Part shown: piece after piece, positions 1 to 12,506 of the stretch
Position numbering within the stretch: position 1 is the stretch's first letter
Layout of the letters: each line of letters begins with the position of its first letter
NCBI GenBank assembly: GCA_036172665.1
Contig: CM069871.1
Coordinates: 57,658,713 to 57,722,712 of the forward strand
Reading direction: 5' to 3'
DNA from: Prosopocoilus inquinatus
Lineage: Eukaryota; Arthropoda; Insecta; Coleoptera; Lucanidae
Length of the DNA stretch: 64,000 nt
Position numbers and translations under genes: made by a program
Notes under the pieces: model-generated
Told to the model about the DNA's origin: nothing
What the model saw: the letters and a program-made list of their open reading frames with translations, nothing else
Database searches by the model: none

Positions 1-24
1 AAACTTTGATGGTAAAACCGGGCC
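1..24. mobile_element. Right end of a Harbinger-type MITE, cut by the window edge
   Basis: The window opens with AAAACCGGGCC followed by TTA at 25-27. The same terminus ends the complete MITE at 22532-22868. Only one end is present, so the family assignment rests on that terminal motif. Confidence 0.45.
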
Positions 25-219
25 TTAAAATTACAGATAGTTAATCTACGATTAAAGTTTAAACTGGATTGTTCTTGTCAATTTTGATTAATTATAAATA
101 CTATTTAAAGTATTTTGGGCACGAAAAGTAATAGAATGTGTTTCCAAAATTGGAGGATAACAGGATAATTGAGATATTGTATGCTGTACGTTATAATGTG
201 TATCATATTCTAACTCTTA

Positions 220-347
220 TGCCCGATTTCTTCACCTCTTGATAAATTTATCTGCCAGGAAATATCCTGGGAAACTATTATCGATACAATGGTTTCCAAG
301 GATAATACCTAGCAGATAAATTTATCAGGAGGTAAAGAAACCAGGCA
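220..347. mobile_element. PIF/Harbinger-type MITE, 128 bp
   Basis: Terminal inverted repeats of about 36 bp run from 220 and back from 347. They begin TGCCCGATTTCTTCACCTC on the left and TGCCTGGTTTCTTTACCTCC on the right, and both continue into the same 15-base stretch GATAAATTTATCTGC. TTA flanks it on both sides (217-219, 348-350), the target duplication of the PIF/Harbinger group. There is no coding capacity. Confidence 0.8.
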
Positions 348-350
348 TTA

Positions 351-445
351 GGCCCGGTATTTTTTCCTCTTGATAAGCTTGTCTGACAGGTAATATCCTT
401 GGAAACTATTTTATCGATGCAGTGGTCTCGAAGTATAATCGGGCG
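351..445. mobile_element. Short Harbinger-type MITE, 95 bp, abutting the previous one
   Basis: It starts GGCCCGGTATT and ends AATCGGGCG, flanked by TTA at 348-350 and 446-448. The left TTA is shared with the neighbouring MITE. The interior resembles the left half of that MITE (CCTCTTGATAA, then a GGAAACTATT motif), so it is probably a deleted relative. Confidence 0.55.
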
Positions 446-448
446 TTA

Positions 449-3400
449 GTTAAACGAATCGATCCGTTAATCGTTTCTCGAAACTGGGTCTAAATCAAAG
501 AAGTCTGTAGGAAATCTAAAATACAGTGAAACTATCTCTGCCATCCGGCTGCGAGTTGAGAACGAAGAACAAGGAAACATAAGAAAAATGAAAGAAAGAT
601 ACTGAGAGGTATATTTAGTAGAAGAAAGACGAATGACGGAAGGGGATAGGAGAACAAGTGAAGAAATTCAATTTGCTTGAGTTAATGAAATTAATAGAAG
701 AACTGGAAATTTGAATACAAACTCGTTTCCTAAAATGGAGAAAAGGATGGAAAATTATTTTAAATAAAAAAAATTTAACCTGAACTGAATTATGACAAAG
801 TTTATCAGGCTTTTAACAAATATATATATATATATATATATTGGAATCTTCAATACAGGCAACCATATAAACGACTGTGTTTTGCACCAAGTCTTATTGT
901 TATATAAAAAATGTGATTTTGCATTTTTAAACGAACTGGCATTTTATTAAAATTAATTGCGTAATTTTTTAAAAGTAATTAAAAAATTTTCTCCATAATC
1001 GACGTAATTCCCTGATTCTGAAATCAGGAAAAAAATGCTTAAACGTGTAAAAATTAGGATAGTTGCATGATCGTAAAGTAGTGTGAGTTGTAATGAAAGT
1101 TTTTTGATGAAGTGAAAGTAGTGAAAGCTTTTTGTTGAAAAGTCAGAAAAAACCTGGAAATGTCAAGGAATGTGTTAACGAAAATAAAGTGGGGACCCTG
1201 TAAGAATTGGAGGCTGCTGAAAATGGGTAGAAAGAAATGCTCCAGGCAATGGGCCTATTAATAGAGCATCATATCAACGCTTTTACACTCTTCGTTGTAC
1301 TTAAAACTTCTATGATTTTCTTTCCTTTCGATCTATTTTTTTCCCTAATTAATTACTCCTATAAAATTTTGTGTTTACTTTTTTGATATTGCGGTCGGCT
1401 TTCCTCTATTACTGTTTTATAATTCCTCCAGTTTTTTTTTGCATTTGTTTCTCCCTTGGTTCTTTCTTCATTTGATATCTTTTAAGATGTTCCGATTTCA
1501 TGTAAAGCAATTAAAAAATAATGATTTTAAATTTTTATTTTTTAATCACTTTATATGAAATTTACAAACTAGAAATTAAGCAAAAAACTGAACACGTAGT
1601 GAGACACCTGGTATATTTTTAATAAGATTTGATGGACGTTTTTCTTTTCATTTATAAATACAACAGTTGAGTTATCCCAACGACATTCTTCAATCGTCCT
1701 TGTACTTTATTTTCCCGTAATTTTTCTAGGGTTGACAGATGAATTCCTTTACAGTACTTTATGCAAAATTTCAAATATATTTCCGGCTTCTTTTCTGTCT
1801 AATAATGCTTATACTATCTATGGTTTTGCCATCGTTACCAACGTACACGTTACTTCCTAAATAAGAATTCATGCAAATAGTGCAACGTGTATAGAGTTCT
1901 GTTTGTTCTAGATTTTTATAATTTAAAATGTAATAAATCCGATTACTTTATAAGCTTGCAGCATTTGTTTTGCCCTTAGTAATTTATATTATAGATTTTG
2001 CGAAGGTAATTAATTCTATTAAGCGGCGTACAGACTTAAACATGAAAAAACGTTGGCTGAAGCCACAACGGAATGTGTCGTCACATTTTTGTGGAGATAT
2101 TTTTGAAGACGTATAAAGTATCTAGAGTAAGTACGAATTTTGCTTTTTTCGTTTTTAACAGCATTTGAATTGAGTCCACAAAATTTCAGGCATGTTGTCT
2201 CCGTTTACTTTCACCATATCCCCAGTCATAGTCTTGAATAGCTTTGACTTGCGTCATTCGCATTCAAATGCACGTCTATTGGCGATTCAGATTAATTTTT
2301 CCCGCCATCGGCAACCATGCAGACAAGAGTTTTATGACGTAGTAAGTGAGGAAGCAAGTCGTAAACAATGTGAGTTCGTGTCAGTCTGTTCTTATATTTT
2401 TATTCTGTTTTTCCAGGTATGGATTAGTGTTTTCAAAGTCAGTTCAAATACTTTTAAAGATTAGTGTCATGCTCAAAATGTTGTTAATAACGTTATTTGT
2501 AACAGGAAAGGTTCAGTTCTTATTTTGAGAGATTCTGCAATGATTCCGTTAATTTTAATAATTATATTTTTATTATATTCTTAAAAATTAATTGTGGATT
2601 ATTGCGAAAACAAATTACTGAACAAAGACCATGCAATTCATAGCAACATAAGAATTTCTCACTTGCTGCGTCACTATTATGTAATTCAATTATTTCCGCC
2701 AGAGGTAGCTAGATTCGCCAATAGATGAAAGTGGTCTTGTTAACTACCCAATATAAAATATATATTTTTTTATATTTTTAGAAAGTGCACGATCGGGACA
2801 TTTCACAAAATGTATCACAAACAGGCTGTTCCATTAAGAAAAAATATAGCTTTGATCCGCAGTAATTTTACACCCTGTATTATAGCAAAATAATTTTCAA
2901 TTGTGAACATTTACATCAATCGCCACAGATTAATTTTTAGAATCTTCTTATACAACTTTGCCGAACTTTGTAGAATCTATCAAATTTATAAAGCGAAATA
3001 ATGTTTTCGAGATTAAATTGAAGCAAATCCAAAAGGAGAGTGGCATAAATTAATTATTATTCCACAGGCGCCAGGGATTTTTTTGTTTTCGCTGAACACA
3101 TAAATTCTAGACGCATTTCAGGAATTGATAAAGTGGTCTTTTTTGATCTAATATCCTTCAGCGAATCGTTGAAGCTTCGCGAATTGTCAACGCACGGCCC
3201 GGTTTTTATTCAAGGTTTCTCTTCAAGGAATTGTTTTTTTCTCGGTCGAAATGATGAAAAATATCGGCAGCGGATTTCGACGACCAGAGCAGAATTCTGC
3301 TAATTTCTATTTTCGGGAACGGGCTATTTTTAAAACCTTCGAAACATGTATTCATGGCACAGCTGTTTGTTTCAGAAATAGCACACGGGAAGGGAGAAAG

Positions 3401-3891
3401 AAATTCGTGGTCTTTATAAGATGATTTGCCAGTAATTTCCTTTTAGCAAAAAAAAAAGAAAAATTCATTGTTATTTATTAGTGCTTAACGAAACTGGTTG
3501 CATTAATTCTTATCTGCGGTAATACGCCTTTATTTGAGCTAAGAATCTGACAAGAGCGAAATTAATGACCTGCCGAAATGGGCGACCTGAAGCTATAAAA
3601 CAAATTAAGTTAGGAAAAGGCCTCGGCATTGGTCTGCGACACATTTAATGAAATTTGTTTGTTTTCCCTCTGTATTTTGTCAACATTCCAACCCTTTTAA
3701 GTGAACACTTAGCGAAAGGTCGAAAATAAACTCGATTGTTTTAGTGCTTCGCATGTGGAGCGTTAATCCTTGAAACAAACTCAACTTAATTAAAATAATT
3801 TTGTTCAACAGATTTCCATTCTTTGTTGCCTACGGCGTTCTTTATTTATTACTTATTGCCAAGCATTTTATATTATTATAATTCGTGTATA
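449..3891. other. AT-rich stretch with no recognised gene
   Basis: No coding sequence with recognisable domains was found on either strand. The stretch holds a purine-rich tract (about 540-760) and a short (TA)n microsatellite at 821-840. Open frames such as 2192-2464 look accidental: they are short and match no family I know. Confidence 0.5.
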
Positions 3892-3893
3892 TA

Positions 3894-4873
3894 CAAGGTG
3901 ACTACGCGAGGATTCCTACCCCTTTTAACTCTTTTATTTTTGATTACAGAAAAAAATGTTTAATACAAAACTTAAGGGGACTAATTCAAAGTTTCTCTGT
4001 GTGGTCACAGAAAAACAATTGATGGTCGGATAAAAGAGATATAAACTAAAGTTCTTTTTTTTAAATGGAACACTGTATTTTATTACGTTTTTCGATTCGA
4101 AATAAAATTCTAATGGAACTATATGTATAAAAAAAACTAATAATGTAGAAAATGTGTATAAAATAATTTCTACTTAATTTTTTTTACTTTTTATTTTCGA
4201 AAGAAAAAAGGATAAAAAAAATTGTAGAATTTATTTCAGGAGTGCTACAGATACTCACAACAAACAATTGAGCGTCGGATACCCAAAAAAATAAACGAAG
4301 TTTTGGTTTTAAATAAAATAACATTAAATAAAATTTTAGCGTAACATATTAAATCGATTTACATGTTTTCTAAAAATTAACTTTTTAACTAGAAACGAAA
4401 AATATTTCGGAAAAATTGAATTTTAAAAAATGATTAAAAATTTAACGTAAAACATATTCAAAGCATCTTCAATTTTTTTTACGCAAAGTGTAAATCTTTT
4501 AACATGTTTTGATTCACGTCTCTTAGTATAAAAGAATCATTATTCAAGTTTTCTATTTCTAAAATTCAAAAATGAAATAAATTAAATAGGAATTATTTTA
4601 TAGACACCTTCTACATTATTGGTTTTATTATACACGTAGTCTCAGTAGAATTTAATTTAGAATTGAAAAGAAAATCGCAATAATATACAGGGTATTCCAT
4701 TAACAAAAACTTAAGTTTAGTTTATATCTCGTTTATCCCACCATGAATTGTTTTTCTGTGAGCACACGAAGAAACTTTGAATTAGTTCCTATAAGTTTTG
4801 AATTAAACATTTTTTCCTGAAATCAATAATAAAGGAGTTAAAGGGGGGTAGGAATTCTCGCGTAGTCACCCTG
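3894..4873. mobile_element. Foldback DNA element, 980 bp, long inverted repeats
   Basis: The left arm begins CAAGGTGACTACGCGAGG and the right arm ends CTCGCGTAGTCACCCTG. TA flanks both ends (3892-3893, 4874-4875), as expected for the IS630/Tc1/mariner superfamily. Pairing is strong for roughly the outer 190 bp, for example the arms reading through a shared ACAATTGATGG/CCATGAATTGT region. It can be followed patchily towards the centre, where ATTATTGG/CTAATAAT-type matches remain. No transposase is present. A solo terminus of the same type lies near 15900. Confidence 0.7.
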
Positions 4874-4875
4874 TA

Positions 4876-5113
4876 CAGTTGCGGTCCTTGAAAACTAGTA
4901 TACTGAGAATTACATCACTGTCAGAAATTCAGAAATTCGTAATTTTGTAATGTGTAAATCAAACATTCATTTATCATTTTGATGTCATTGTCGAATTTGA
5001 CAAATTCATAGCAAGAGTGACTTGAGTGACGTTTAAAAACTAGATTAGGATCAGTTTACACCACCGAAACATTGTTTCTGTCAAAGTGTACCAGTTTTCA
5101 AAGGCCGCAACTG
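4876..5113. mobile_element. MITE with CAGTTGCGG termini, 238 bp
   Basis: Inverted ends CAGTTGCGGTCCTTGAAAAC and CAGTTGCGGCCTTTGAAAAC face each other, with TA on both sides (4874-4875, 5114-5115). The left TA is also the right TA of the preceding foldback element, so the two sit back to back. A second copy lies in the opposite orientation at 37640-38064. Confidence 0.8.
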
Positions 5114-5115
5114 TA

Positions 5116-6994
5116 CCATCGAGTACGAAGAAAAGTAAACGATTTTTTTCGTTTAATTGCATGTCTAACTTTGATTTGCCAATGCTTCGTAACGGACTAA
5201 TGTCAAAAAATATACCGAAGCTGATTTTACAAATCTAAAATAACGCAAAAATATCCCTAGAAGTCGTTTACTTTTATTTGCACCCGATGGTATATACATA
5301 TATACTATATGTATAACACTTTCTTTGTACTAAACGTAGCTAATCAACTAATTGTAAGTCGTTCTGAAGGATTTACACGATGTGCACGCATAACTGACCA
5401 GCAATAAATAGCATGTTCGAGCTGAGAAGGCAATCACAAGGGTAACCTTAAGGTTTGATCAATAGTGCATGACGCATTTGTGTATAGTCCCATTATAAAC
5501 CGAAGTAAGTAGATCTAATAAAGGAATTTGCATTGTCTATTATGACATTGGAATTTAAAACATTTTTATGCAGCTCGGTTATGGTGAAAGGAGATGGCAA
5601 GTCTATCCGCTCTATTGAATTTGTAATGGGCTTTTATTTTCTGGTTTTATTCTAAGCTTTATAGGGTTGTGCGTCATTAGCAAAAGTCCTATATCATTGC
5701 AGCTTCCTGATCAGAGGCGAATTTCTGGATTATTTAGTGTATAGATTTTGTTACGAAGCAACATTGAGCAAAATAAAAGATTTTTCGTCCCAAAATAAAT
5801 ACATAGGTAAAGTTGAAATGATTGCATCTTGGGATATTACCAGAATGAGGGTCAAAAGTGTCATCTTCATCAAGCGTGATGAATACATAAACAGCAATAA
5901 AGTAGAGGAAAGCAACGTTTTCAATTTAAAGCCAACGTAAAAAAGAGGAGGAAGAAATGAGGAATATGAACAAGAACAAGGGCCAAAACGGGAAGAATTA
6001 AAAGCAAAATATCAAAAGAGAATAGAAGAAATAAGAGGAAGACAAATTGTCACTGCAGAATATTCGAATGTAATCTGGAACAAGGATACATTACTAAAAT
6101 TATAGGGATGAGAAAGTGACTCCGATGACTTCGATGACATTCCTATAAAAAATGTCGGCGCCACGTTATATTTTCAAATTCTTTATCGATGATTTTCTAT
6201 GTGTTGACGAACGAACATGAAAACACGCCGAGGATTACCGTGCGAACGAAACGCGCTGAATCAACAAAAGGAACAAAGAAAATGAAATAAGGGCAGTATG
6301 TTATAGTATAAGAGTTGGCGCGCGGATCGTTAACGTTTTCATTGGCATCTAGAACATTATATTTTGTTTAATAAGTATCTAAAACATTGTTATTTTATTT
6401 ACTGTGTCTTTAAACATTGTATCTTGTTCGTATACGCGTCCAAGACGTTGCACTTTTTATTAGATATGCAACTATGCAGTGGTCGAAACACCCTGAATAC
6501 GCCATTCACTCCGAAAAATATAAAAGAAAATACCAGCGAAGAAGAAGTGAATAAGAAAATGGGGGAAAATATAACAGAAATGTGAAACTCACTTGAAGAA
6601 TTCAAAATAGAATCAGGAAATGAAAGACGACATAATAAAGGTAGGAAGAAAACATACAAAAAGAAACATGAGGAATACCGAAAAGAAAATTAATCAAAAA
6701 ACAATTGAGGATTGCAACAGACACAAAGATTTAAGCAAATAAATTTGGTAAATATGAAAAACAAAGATAAAACCCCCAAATTCATCGTAACGTAGAGTCA
6801 TTAAACGAGCTATTCATCAACATTATTAATAATTTCATCATATTTCATACTAATTTTATTGTTGGTATTAATACATTTCTATATATTTCAATAATTTACC
6901 TATGTCTTATTGAAAAGCTAATAATTATTATGCCAAGTTACAATTTTTTCAATGAATTTTTTTATCTCTGATTCACTTTGATTTTCATACTTTA
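5116..6994. other. Unassigned AT-rich stretch with A-rich open segments
   Basis: Several short plus-strand open segments (5737-5940, about 5945-6105, 6364-6585) encode lysine- and glutamate-rich peptides. They could be debris of a lysine-rich gene or purely a result of A-rich composition. I recognise no domain and no splice structure that joins them. Confidence 0.3.
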
Positions 6995-8013
6995 GAGCAT
7001 GGGATTGCCAACCATTTTATAGCATCAACCCCTTGGAATGAAAGAAAGTTTTTGTTGAACCCCTCCTTCCCCCATTTCAAGCTTAATTATTACTGTAACT
7101 CAAAATAAATTATAGGAATCCAATTAAGACTAGTTTTTTAATTTTCTTCAAACACCCTGTATGCGCAAGTAAAAAAGAAGACTCTTCAATTTAGGCAAAA
7201 GTTATAGGTACTCTCATGGACATTTTGGCGTGCTTTAAAATCTCCCGCTCTTCATTTGTTTTTTAGTGCCTTTCAGAAATGTGAAATTCAATTTTTAATA
7301 AAATATTCAAATTTGGTTTCTCGAAGCAATGATTTTGTTAGATACGACTTGTATGCTTATCAGGGCAGTATTTTCAGATCAATTTGTTTAAAAAATGATC
7401 TGTTTTCCGTAAGCAAGCTCATCTTATTGAACTCTTTGAGGCGCTATCTGTTATTCTTAAGACGAAACTATTTGAATAGAATATCAATAGTACGGTTTCG
7501 TCTTCATATTTTCAATGAAAACATTCCTTTTTTTCTGCGACGATTTTTTCGCCAAAATTTGAAAATGAAATTTCTTTGACTGCATTTTATTTTTATGTGC
7601 AAACCCTCGTCTTCTATCTTTGCAATGATTGGAATTTTAAAATTTCAAATCGAAAATGCAAAACGAACACGTGATGGGATTACGTATTTAGAGCGTTGTC
7701 TTTTCACAAAAAATGAAATTTTTATTTATTTCTAATTTCAAAAAGCAGGATATCTGTTTTTATACCATTAATGATATTTTTATTAAAATTAAATTGAAAA
7801 AAAAAGCGCCATGATATAAATAATTATTCAAATCGCCATCTCAAGGACCAAATAGGAAAACAATTTTAAACGAATTTCCTCGTAAGAGCATGCCATCTTG
7901 CCGCTGAGGTTCTCATCTCCTATCTTCGCAGTCATTTTAATTTCAAAATTAAAATCAAAATGCGAATGGATCGTTTAGAGGGCCCTCTCTTGACTAAAAA
8001 TGAAAGGTACTTA

Positions 8014-8266
8014 GGACCGATTTCATATAGGACTTTAAATTTAAAGTTACTTAACCTAAAAAATACATTTGTTTCATTATTCTTAGAGCCGATTTCATAA
8101 TGGAACTAAAGAAGACTTTAAAATAAAAGTCACAATCTGATGTACAAATAACTATGTTTTCTCATCTTTTTGGACATATAAAGTGTCCTTTAGTTCGATT
8201 ATGAAATCGGGCCTTAAAGTGACTTTAAATTAAAGCTTCCTTAAAGTCTGATTATGAGAACGGCCA
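8014..8266. mobile_element. Harbinger-type MITE interrupted by a second copy
   Basis: The left end GGACCGATTTCATA and right end TATGAGAACGGCC, or close variants, are flanked by TTA at 8011-8013 and 8267-8269. The interior repeats the GACTTTAAATTTAAAG/CTTTAAATTAAAG inverted pair. The continuity of this pair is broken by the related MITE at 8086-8213. Confidence 0.65.
8086..8213. mobile_element. Harbinger-type MITE nested in a relative, 128 bp
   Basis: Ends are GAGCCGATTTCATAATGG and TTCGATTATGAAATCGGGCC, with TTA at 8083-8085 and 8214-8216. The terminal AACTAAAG and CTTTAGTT segments pair. It lies wholly inside the element at 8014-8266, so it inserted later. Confidence 0.75.
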
Positions 8267-8301
8267 TTAGCAGGATATCGTATTTATTTTTATACCATTT
8301 A

Positions 8302-8434
8302 GGACCGGTTTCATAATCGAACTAAAGACGACTTTAAGATTAAAGTCACAGTCAGATGTTAAAACAAATTATGTACACATCGGAAGGTGACTTTTATTTT
8401 AAAGTCGTCTTTAGTTCGATTATGAAACCAGACT
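8302..8434. mobile_element. Harbinger-type MITE, 133 bp
   Basis: Long inverted ends GGACCGGTTTCATAATCG and CGATTATGAAACCAGACT continue into pairing ACTAAAGACGACTTTAA/TTAAAGTCGTCTTTAGT. TTA flanks both sides (8299-8301, 8435-8437). Removing it restores the local repeat unit (ATACCATTTA joined to TGATATTTTT), which matches the unit at about 7760. Confidence 0.85.
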
Positions 8435-9127
8435 TTATGATATTTTTTGTCATAATTAAACGGCAAAGTAACAAGGATTATTAAAAGCGCCATCTCTTAG
8501 AATTTTCTCATGACAGCGTTACGTCTTTCTTAAGAAGTTAAGTTATTTAGAGAGCCATCTCTTGAACAAAATTGAAAGCTATTTTATTCCAATTTCAAAT
8601 CGGATGATACCGTATGCCCATAGTTTTTTTTTTTTTTAATAACAATAGGATCATGATATTTTTACATCAAAATTAAATTGCAAAGTAAACGGAATTATTC
8701 AAAGTGCCATCTGTTGACCAAAACTACTAATCCATTGTATTTCAATATTTCACTGCCGAGGGTCTCGTTAAAAAGTTCGTCTTCTAACTTCGTCTTAAAA
8801 AAACTGAATATGTTTAATAATTGTTTTCAACGGAAATAAAAGGTTTTTTTTAGAGGGAGCGCTGTTTCTTTGTGACATATAAAAATTAAATAGAACAATA
8901 GAAAATAAATTTTATTTAATAGACTCGTAGTTCACCAAAGGACCCCTGGAAATTCTTCGACTTCCAAAGGACCCGTAAAAGCTCTTTGAACTCGACTTCT
9001 GTCCGATGAAAATTGTTTTTAAGCTTCAAATAGTAAAGAATGCTCAGGGTCTCACCATCACGTTATCTTTTCGTTTCTCTTGACAATTTGTTTATTTATT
9101 TTTTTTTAACTCCTGACGACCTGTATA

Positions 9128-10963
9128 CAGGCTGTCCATCGAGTGCCGCGGTCTTCTCTACCGTCTAAAGTATACAAGATAGAAAAGAAATTCAAACGAG
9201 CTGAGGTGTAACGCAGTCAGCTTTATTTTCTAAAATTATTTTTAGCAATACAGGGTGTTCAGTAACTGAGAGCCATACCAAAGTTATATTTTTTTTAATG
9301 GAACACCCAATACATTTTTACATATTTCAAAAGTATGCATAACGAGTAGGTAATAACCAAAAATTTCGGAAGTTCTATTTAAGAGTTTTTAAGATATTAA
9401 TGACTATGTGTAAAAAATTGCTCTACTTTGAGCTCTTATAGTTTCATTATTTATTAACATTTCGTCGCGAATTTTTGTAGATAGTTAATACAGTATCTTA
9501 TCTACAGAAATTTCACAACATATTCAATCTATTAGTTATTATGTGTACAGGGTGTTGAGTTTTGAAAAAATTAATGTTTCTCAAAATTTTCAAATGGAAC
9601 ACTCTGTATGTCTAAACTTTTGTGAAACACTGTTTTAATAAGCTTTCATAAAACGCCAAATGTATTTGTCTAAACTGAAGAAATCGAGAGACAGCAATGA
9701 AATATATATTTTTTTAATATTAACTTTATTTAGCCTTTCCGTCCGGTTTTTCTGTTTCAGTTAGATGATAAATCAATTATTATTATTATTATTTATTTTG
9801 TGTTCAAAGTAAATGAATATGTTCCTATTAAACTAATTCCTATTTTTCTTTACTTTAAAAACATTTAAATAATTTTATTAAAATAAGTTAAAAAAATAAA
9901 ATTTAAAATTATGTTGTCGTCTGCTGGAAAATAGGAAAGCAGTTGCCATGAATTTTTAATTGACAGAACAATTGTTTAGATTAGTGAGACAATACTTTTA
10001 CAAATTTGTACTTCTTTTTGTGTTAACAAAATGGATTTTAATAATGAAAAGTTACCTGACGTGATATACATAATAGGAGAAAACAACCAAAACTGTTTTT
10101 TGGCGTCACGATTACAAGAAGAAGAAGTATTTACAAGAAGCTGAAAAACAATTTGAATATTTAATATAAATTTCCTTGATCCAATGGTGCCTTGTCGTTC
10201 TCTATTTGTTCATTGTTTTTTCTGTTATTTTCTAATTTAATACCTATTATTCTTAATTTGTATATTATTTTGTTATTTTCTCATTTATTAACTAAATTAA
10301 GTAATGTTTGTTAATTTATCAACATAATAAAACAGAAGGATCGGTCGAAAAGGCTAAAAAACGTCAATATTGTAAATAAAAAAATGAGTAATTGCTGTTT
10401 CACGATTTGTTCAGATTGGACAAAAACATTTGGCGTTATATGAAAGCTCTTTAAAGCAGTGTTTGACAAGAGTTTAGATATACTGGGTGTCCCATTTGAA
10501 AATTTTGAGAAAAATTACCTTTTTCAAAACTCAACACCCTGTAGACATAATAAGTAATACATTGAAGCTGTTGTGAAATATCTGTAGATAAGATATTGCA
10601 TTGTCTACCTACAAAAATTCACGATGAAATGTAAATAAATAATCAAACTATAAGAGCTCAAAGTAGAGCAATTTTTTTTATACACAATCATTAATATCTT
10701 AAAAACTCTTGAATAAAACTTCCGACACTTTTGGTTATTACCTACTCGTTATGCGTACTTTCGAAATATGTAAAAATATATTGTGTTTTGCATTTAAAAA
10801 AATATAACTTTGGTGTGGTTCTCAGTTAATGAACACCCTGTGTAGCCAAAAATAATTTTGGAAAATAGAACTGACTGAGTTACACCTCAGCTCGTTTGAA
10901 TTTCTTTTCTATCTTGTATACTTTAGACGGTGGAGAAGATCGTGGTTCTCGGTGGACACCCTG
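9128..10963. mobile_element. Long-TIR transposon derivative, 1836 bp
   Basis: The arms begin CAGGCTGTCC and, on the opposite strand, CAGGGTGTCC, with TA on both sides (9126-9127, 10964-10965). Inverted pairing can be followed for about 640 bp (9128 to about 9765 against 10963 to about 10325), with arm divergence that I judge by eye at 15-25 percent. Each arm itself contains further CAGGGTGTT motifs (9250, 9548), as if built from smaller units. The central spacer holds a transposase fragment at 10031-10144. The TA target and that fragment point to the IS630/Tc1/mariner superfamily. Confidence 0.75.
10031..10144 (+). pseudogene. N-terminal fragment of an insect transposase, 37 codons
   Basis: The reading frame starts MDFNNEKLPDVIYIIGE, continues through NQNCFLASRL and stops at TGA 10142-10144. 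From memory of the family, this layout (a short acidic start, a DxxYxxGE-like stretch, then a conserved A-x-RLY-type segment) matches the helix-turn-helix N-terminus of insect Tc1/mariner-superfamily transposases with a DUF4817-like head. Nothing of the DDE catalytic domain follows, because the right inverted arm begins soon after. It is therefore a remnant of the autonomous parent of the surrounding long-TIR element. The resemblance is by eye and needs a profile search. Confidence 0.45.
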
Positions 10964-10965
10964 TA

Positions 10966-11760
10966 CAGTGAAACGTAGAGCGTTCTTTACAATTTTCAGA
11001 GTGTCCATCTAAAGTTTAAAAACAATTTTCTTAGAAATTTTAACGATTATAATCCATAATCTATAAATGGAAATTTATACTGAAAACTGGATAGGTACTA
11101 TAAAGTAATGGACGTTTTTTAAGGTGAACGTTCTACTGTGAATTATAAAAGTCTAGCAGTTTCGAGCTAAATGTTTCCTTTACTCTTGTAAATGAAGTAA
11201 TTAAGAGCAGTTACAGCAAAAATATGTGACATTTAGAAGCATAAATAAAAAGTGATTATATGAACCGTTTTTAAAACTGAGTCAAAGCGGTTGGAAATAA
11301 TCAAAGAGCCCAAGTACTGACGTGCTTCTAGAGGTAATACGTTTTCACATCAACCGCCATCATCCAGCTAGGCTGTCAGTTAGGCTTCTTAACATCCAAT
11401 ATATTGATCTTATAAGGAATTTTATGCGTTTGCGCTATTAGCTTGCTTGCAATTTACAATCCTTTTGTTTTGTTTATCTCCATACAGGTCTGCCATTCTC
11501 TGTCGCAACACTAAATCAAATTGTAATTTATTGCAATATATGCGGCTTAATGTGCTGCTATAAATACATCGCATTCGGTGCATTCATTTCCTCCGCTGCT
11601 GATCGCTTAATTATGCCAATCATTAAAAAGATCCATTCCCGTCTTATTTGTACTAGGTAATTTTCAGCATTCTGTTCCATCTAATTGGATTTATTGCTCT
11701 GTTGCTGTAACAGCAACTGTTTTACAGTTTTAAATCGGCCACATACGTTCAGATTTCAAA
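10966..11760. other. Unassigned stretch between two elements
   Basis: I see no coding segment with recognisable domains here. The 5' limit of the CR1-group element that follows is not clear, so part of 11650-11760 may belong to it. Confidence 0.4.
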
Positions 11761-12157
11761 GAAAATTATATTATTCTGTTCGTACAAAAATCGAAACCAT
11801 TTCACTATTGAATAAATGTTCAAAACAAGGTAAGGGATTCTCAACAATAGCACGTAAAATATTATTTCTGATTTTTTTTATGAAATCTGCTCAATACAGT
11901 AACATAACGACAGCGAATGTATCAGAACACTAATAATCATTTCGAATATGTGATAAATAGTACAACTCACACCAATACTATCATATCCACTATTCCTTTT
12001 ACATGTTGCGATAAATCGTCAAATAAAATCATCGAACATATAAACTACAAATTGTATAATTTAGCCAACAAATATGACCATGTCAGTATATTCTGTGTAA
12101 ATAACTTTAGAAAAATTTTGTGCAAATCGTTTTTGATTGCAGTGAGAACCTCGAGCA

Positions 12158-12206
12158 GCCTCTGGACAGCTGTTTCAGCCCTGCTTGGGGCTTCTTCAGC
12201 AGAAAC
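12158..12206 (-). ncRNA. Predicted type I hammerhead ribozyme (inverted monomer)
   Basis: Read on the minus strand, this has the same sequence as the ribozyme at 12813-12861: core CTGAAGA, stem II AGCCC/GGGCT, GAAA, a three-base-pair stem III CAG/CTG, then the cleavable GTC. Stem I GTTTCTG/CAGAGGC closes it and extends outward through GAGC/GCTC. All core bases needed by the hammerhead consensus are present. Activity is not shown. Confidence 0.7.
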
Positions 12207-12506
12207 GTAGCTCGACATTCCCACTGCAGACCAAAAACGACTTGCCCAATTTATTCGCAAATGCGATGTAAGAATGATGAACATATAAAACAGCGACATC
12301 TTACGATCGCTTTTTGACCTGACATTGCAACAGGATCGAAAAATTGAAGCGGATTTGCTCCTAATAAGTCCCCCATGCAAGGCGGCCATGCTTGCTGTCA
12401 AAGCATAATGAAAGTTTTTAAAAAAAATTTGTGCAAATCGTTTTTGATTGCAATTGCGAATAAATTGGACAAGTCGTTTTTGTTTGCAGTGGGAATGTCG
12501 AGCTTC

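Larger units (their letters stand above)
6995..9040. repeat. Degenerate repeat region, possibly a hAT-like non-autonomous element
   Basis: A motif close to GCCATCTCTTGAC recurs at about 7835, 7981, 8488, 8554 and 8706. It is spaced by similar AT-rich filler containing ATGATATTTTTATTAAAATT-like segments. The outer edges carry ACCCCT/GACCCC-type sequence near 7030-7070 and 8940-8970, a style also seen at the edges of the 30.1-33.4 kb element. I could not find convincing terminal inverted repeats or a target duplication, so the boundaries are approximate and the hAT link is inference. Confidence 0.35.

Noticed and set aside
6995..9040. Definite hAT element
   Set aside because: No inverted ends or 8-bp duplication could be matched; listed only as a degenerate repeat region.
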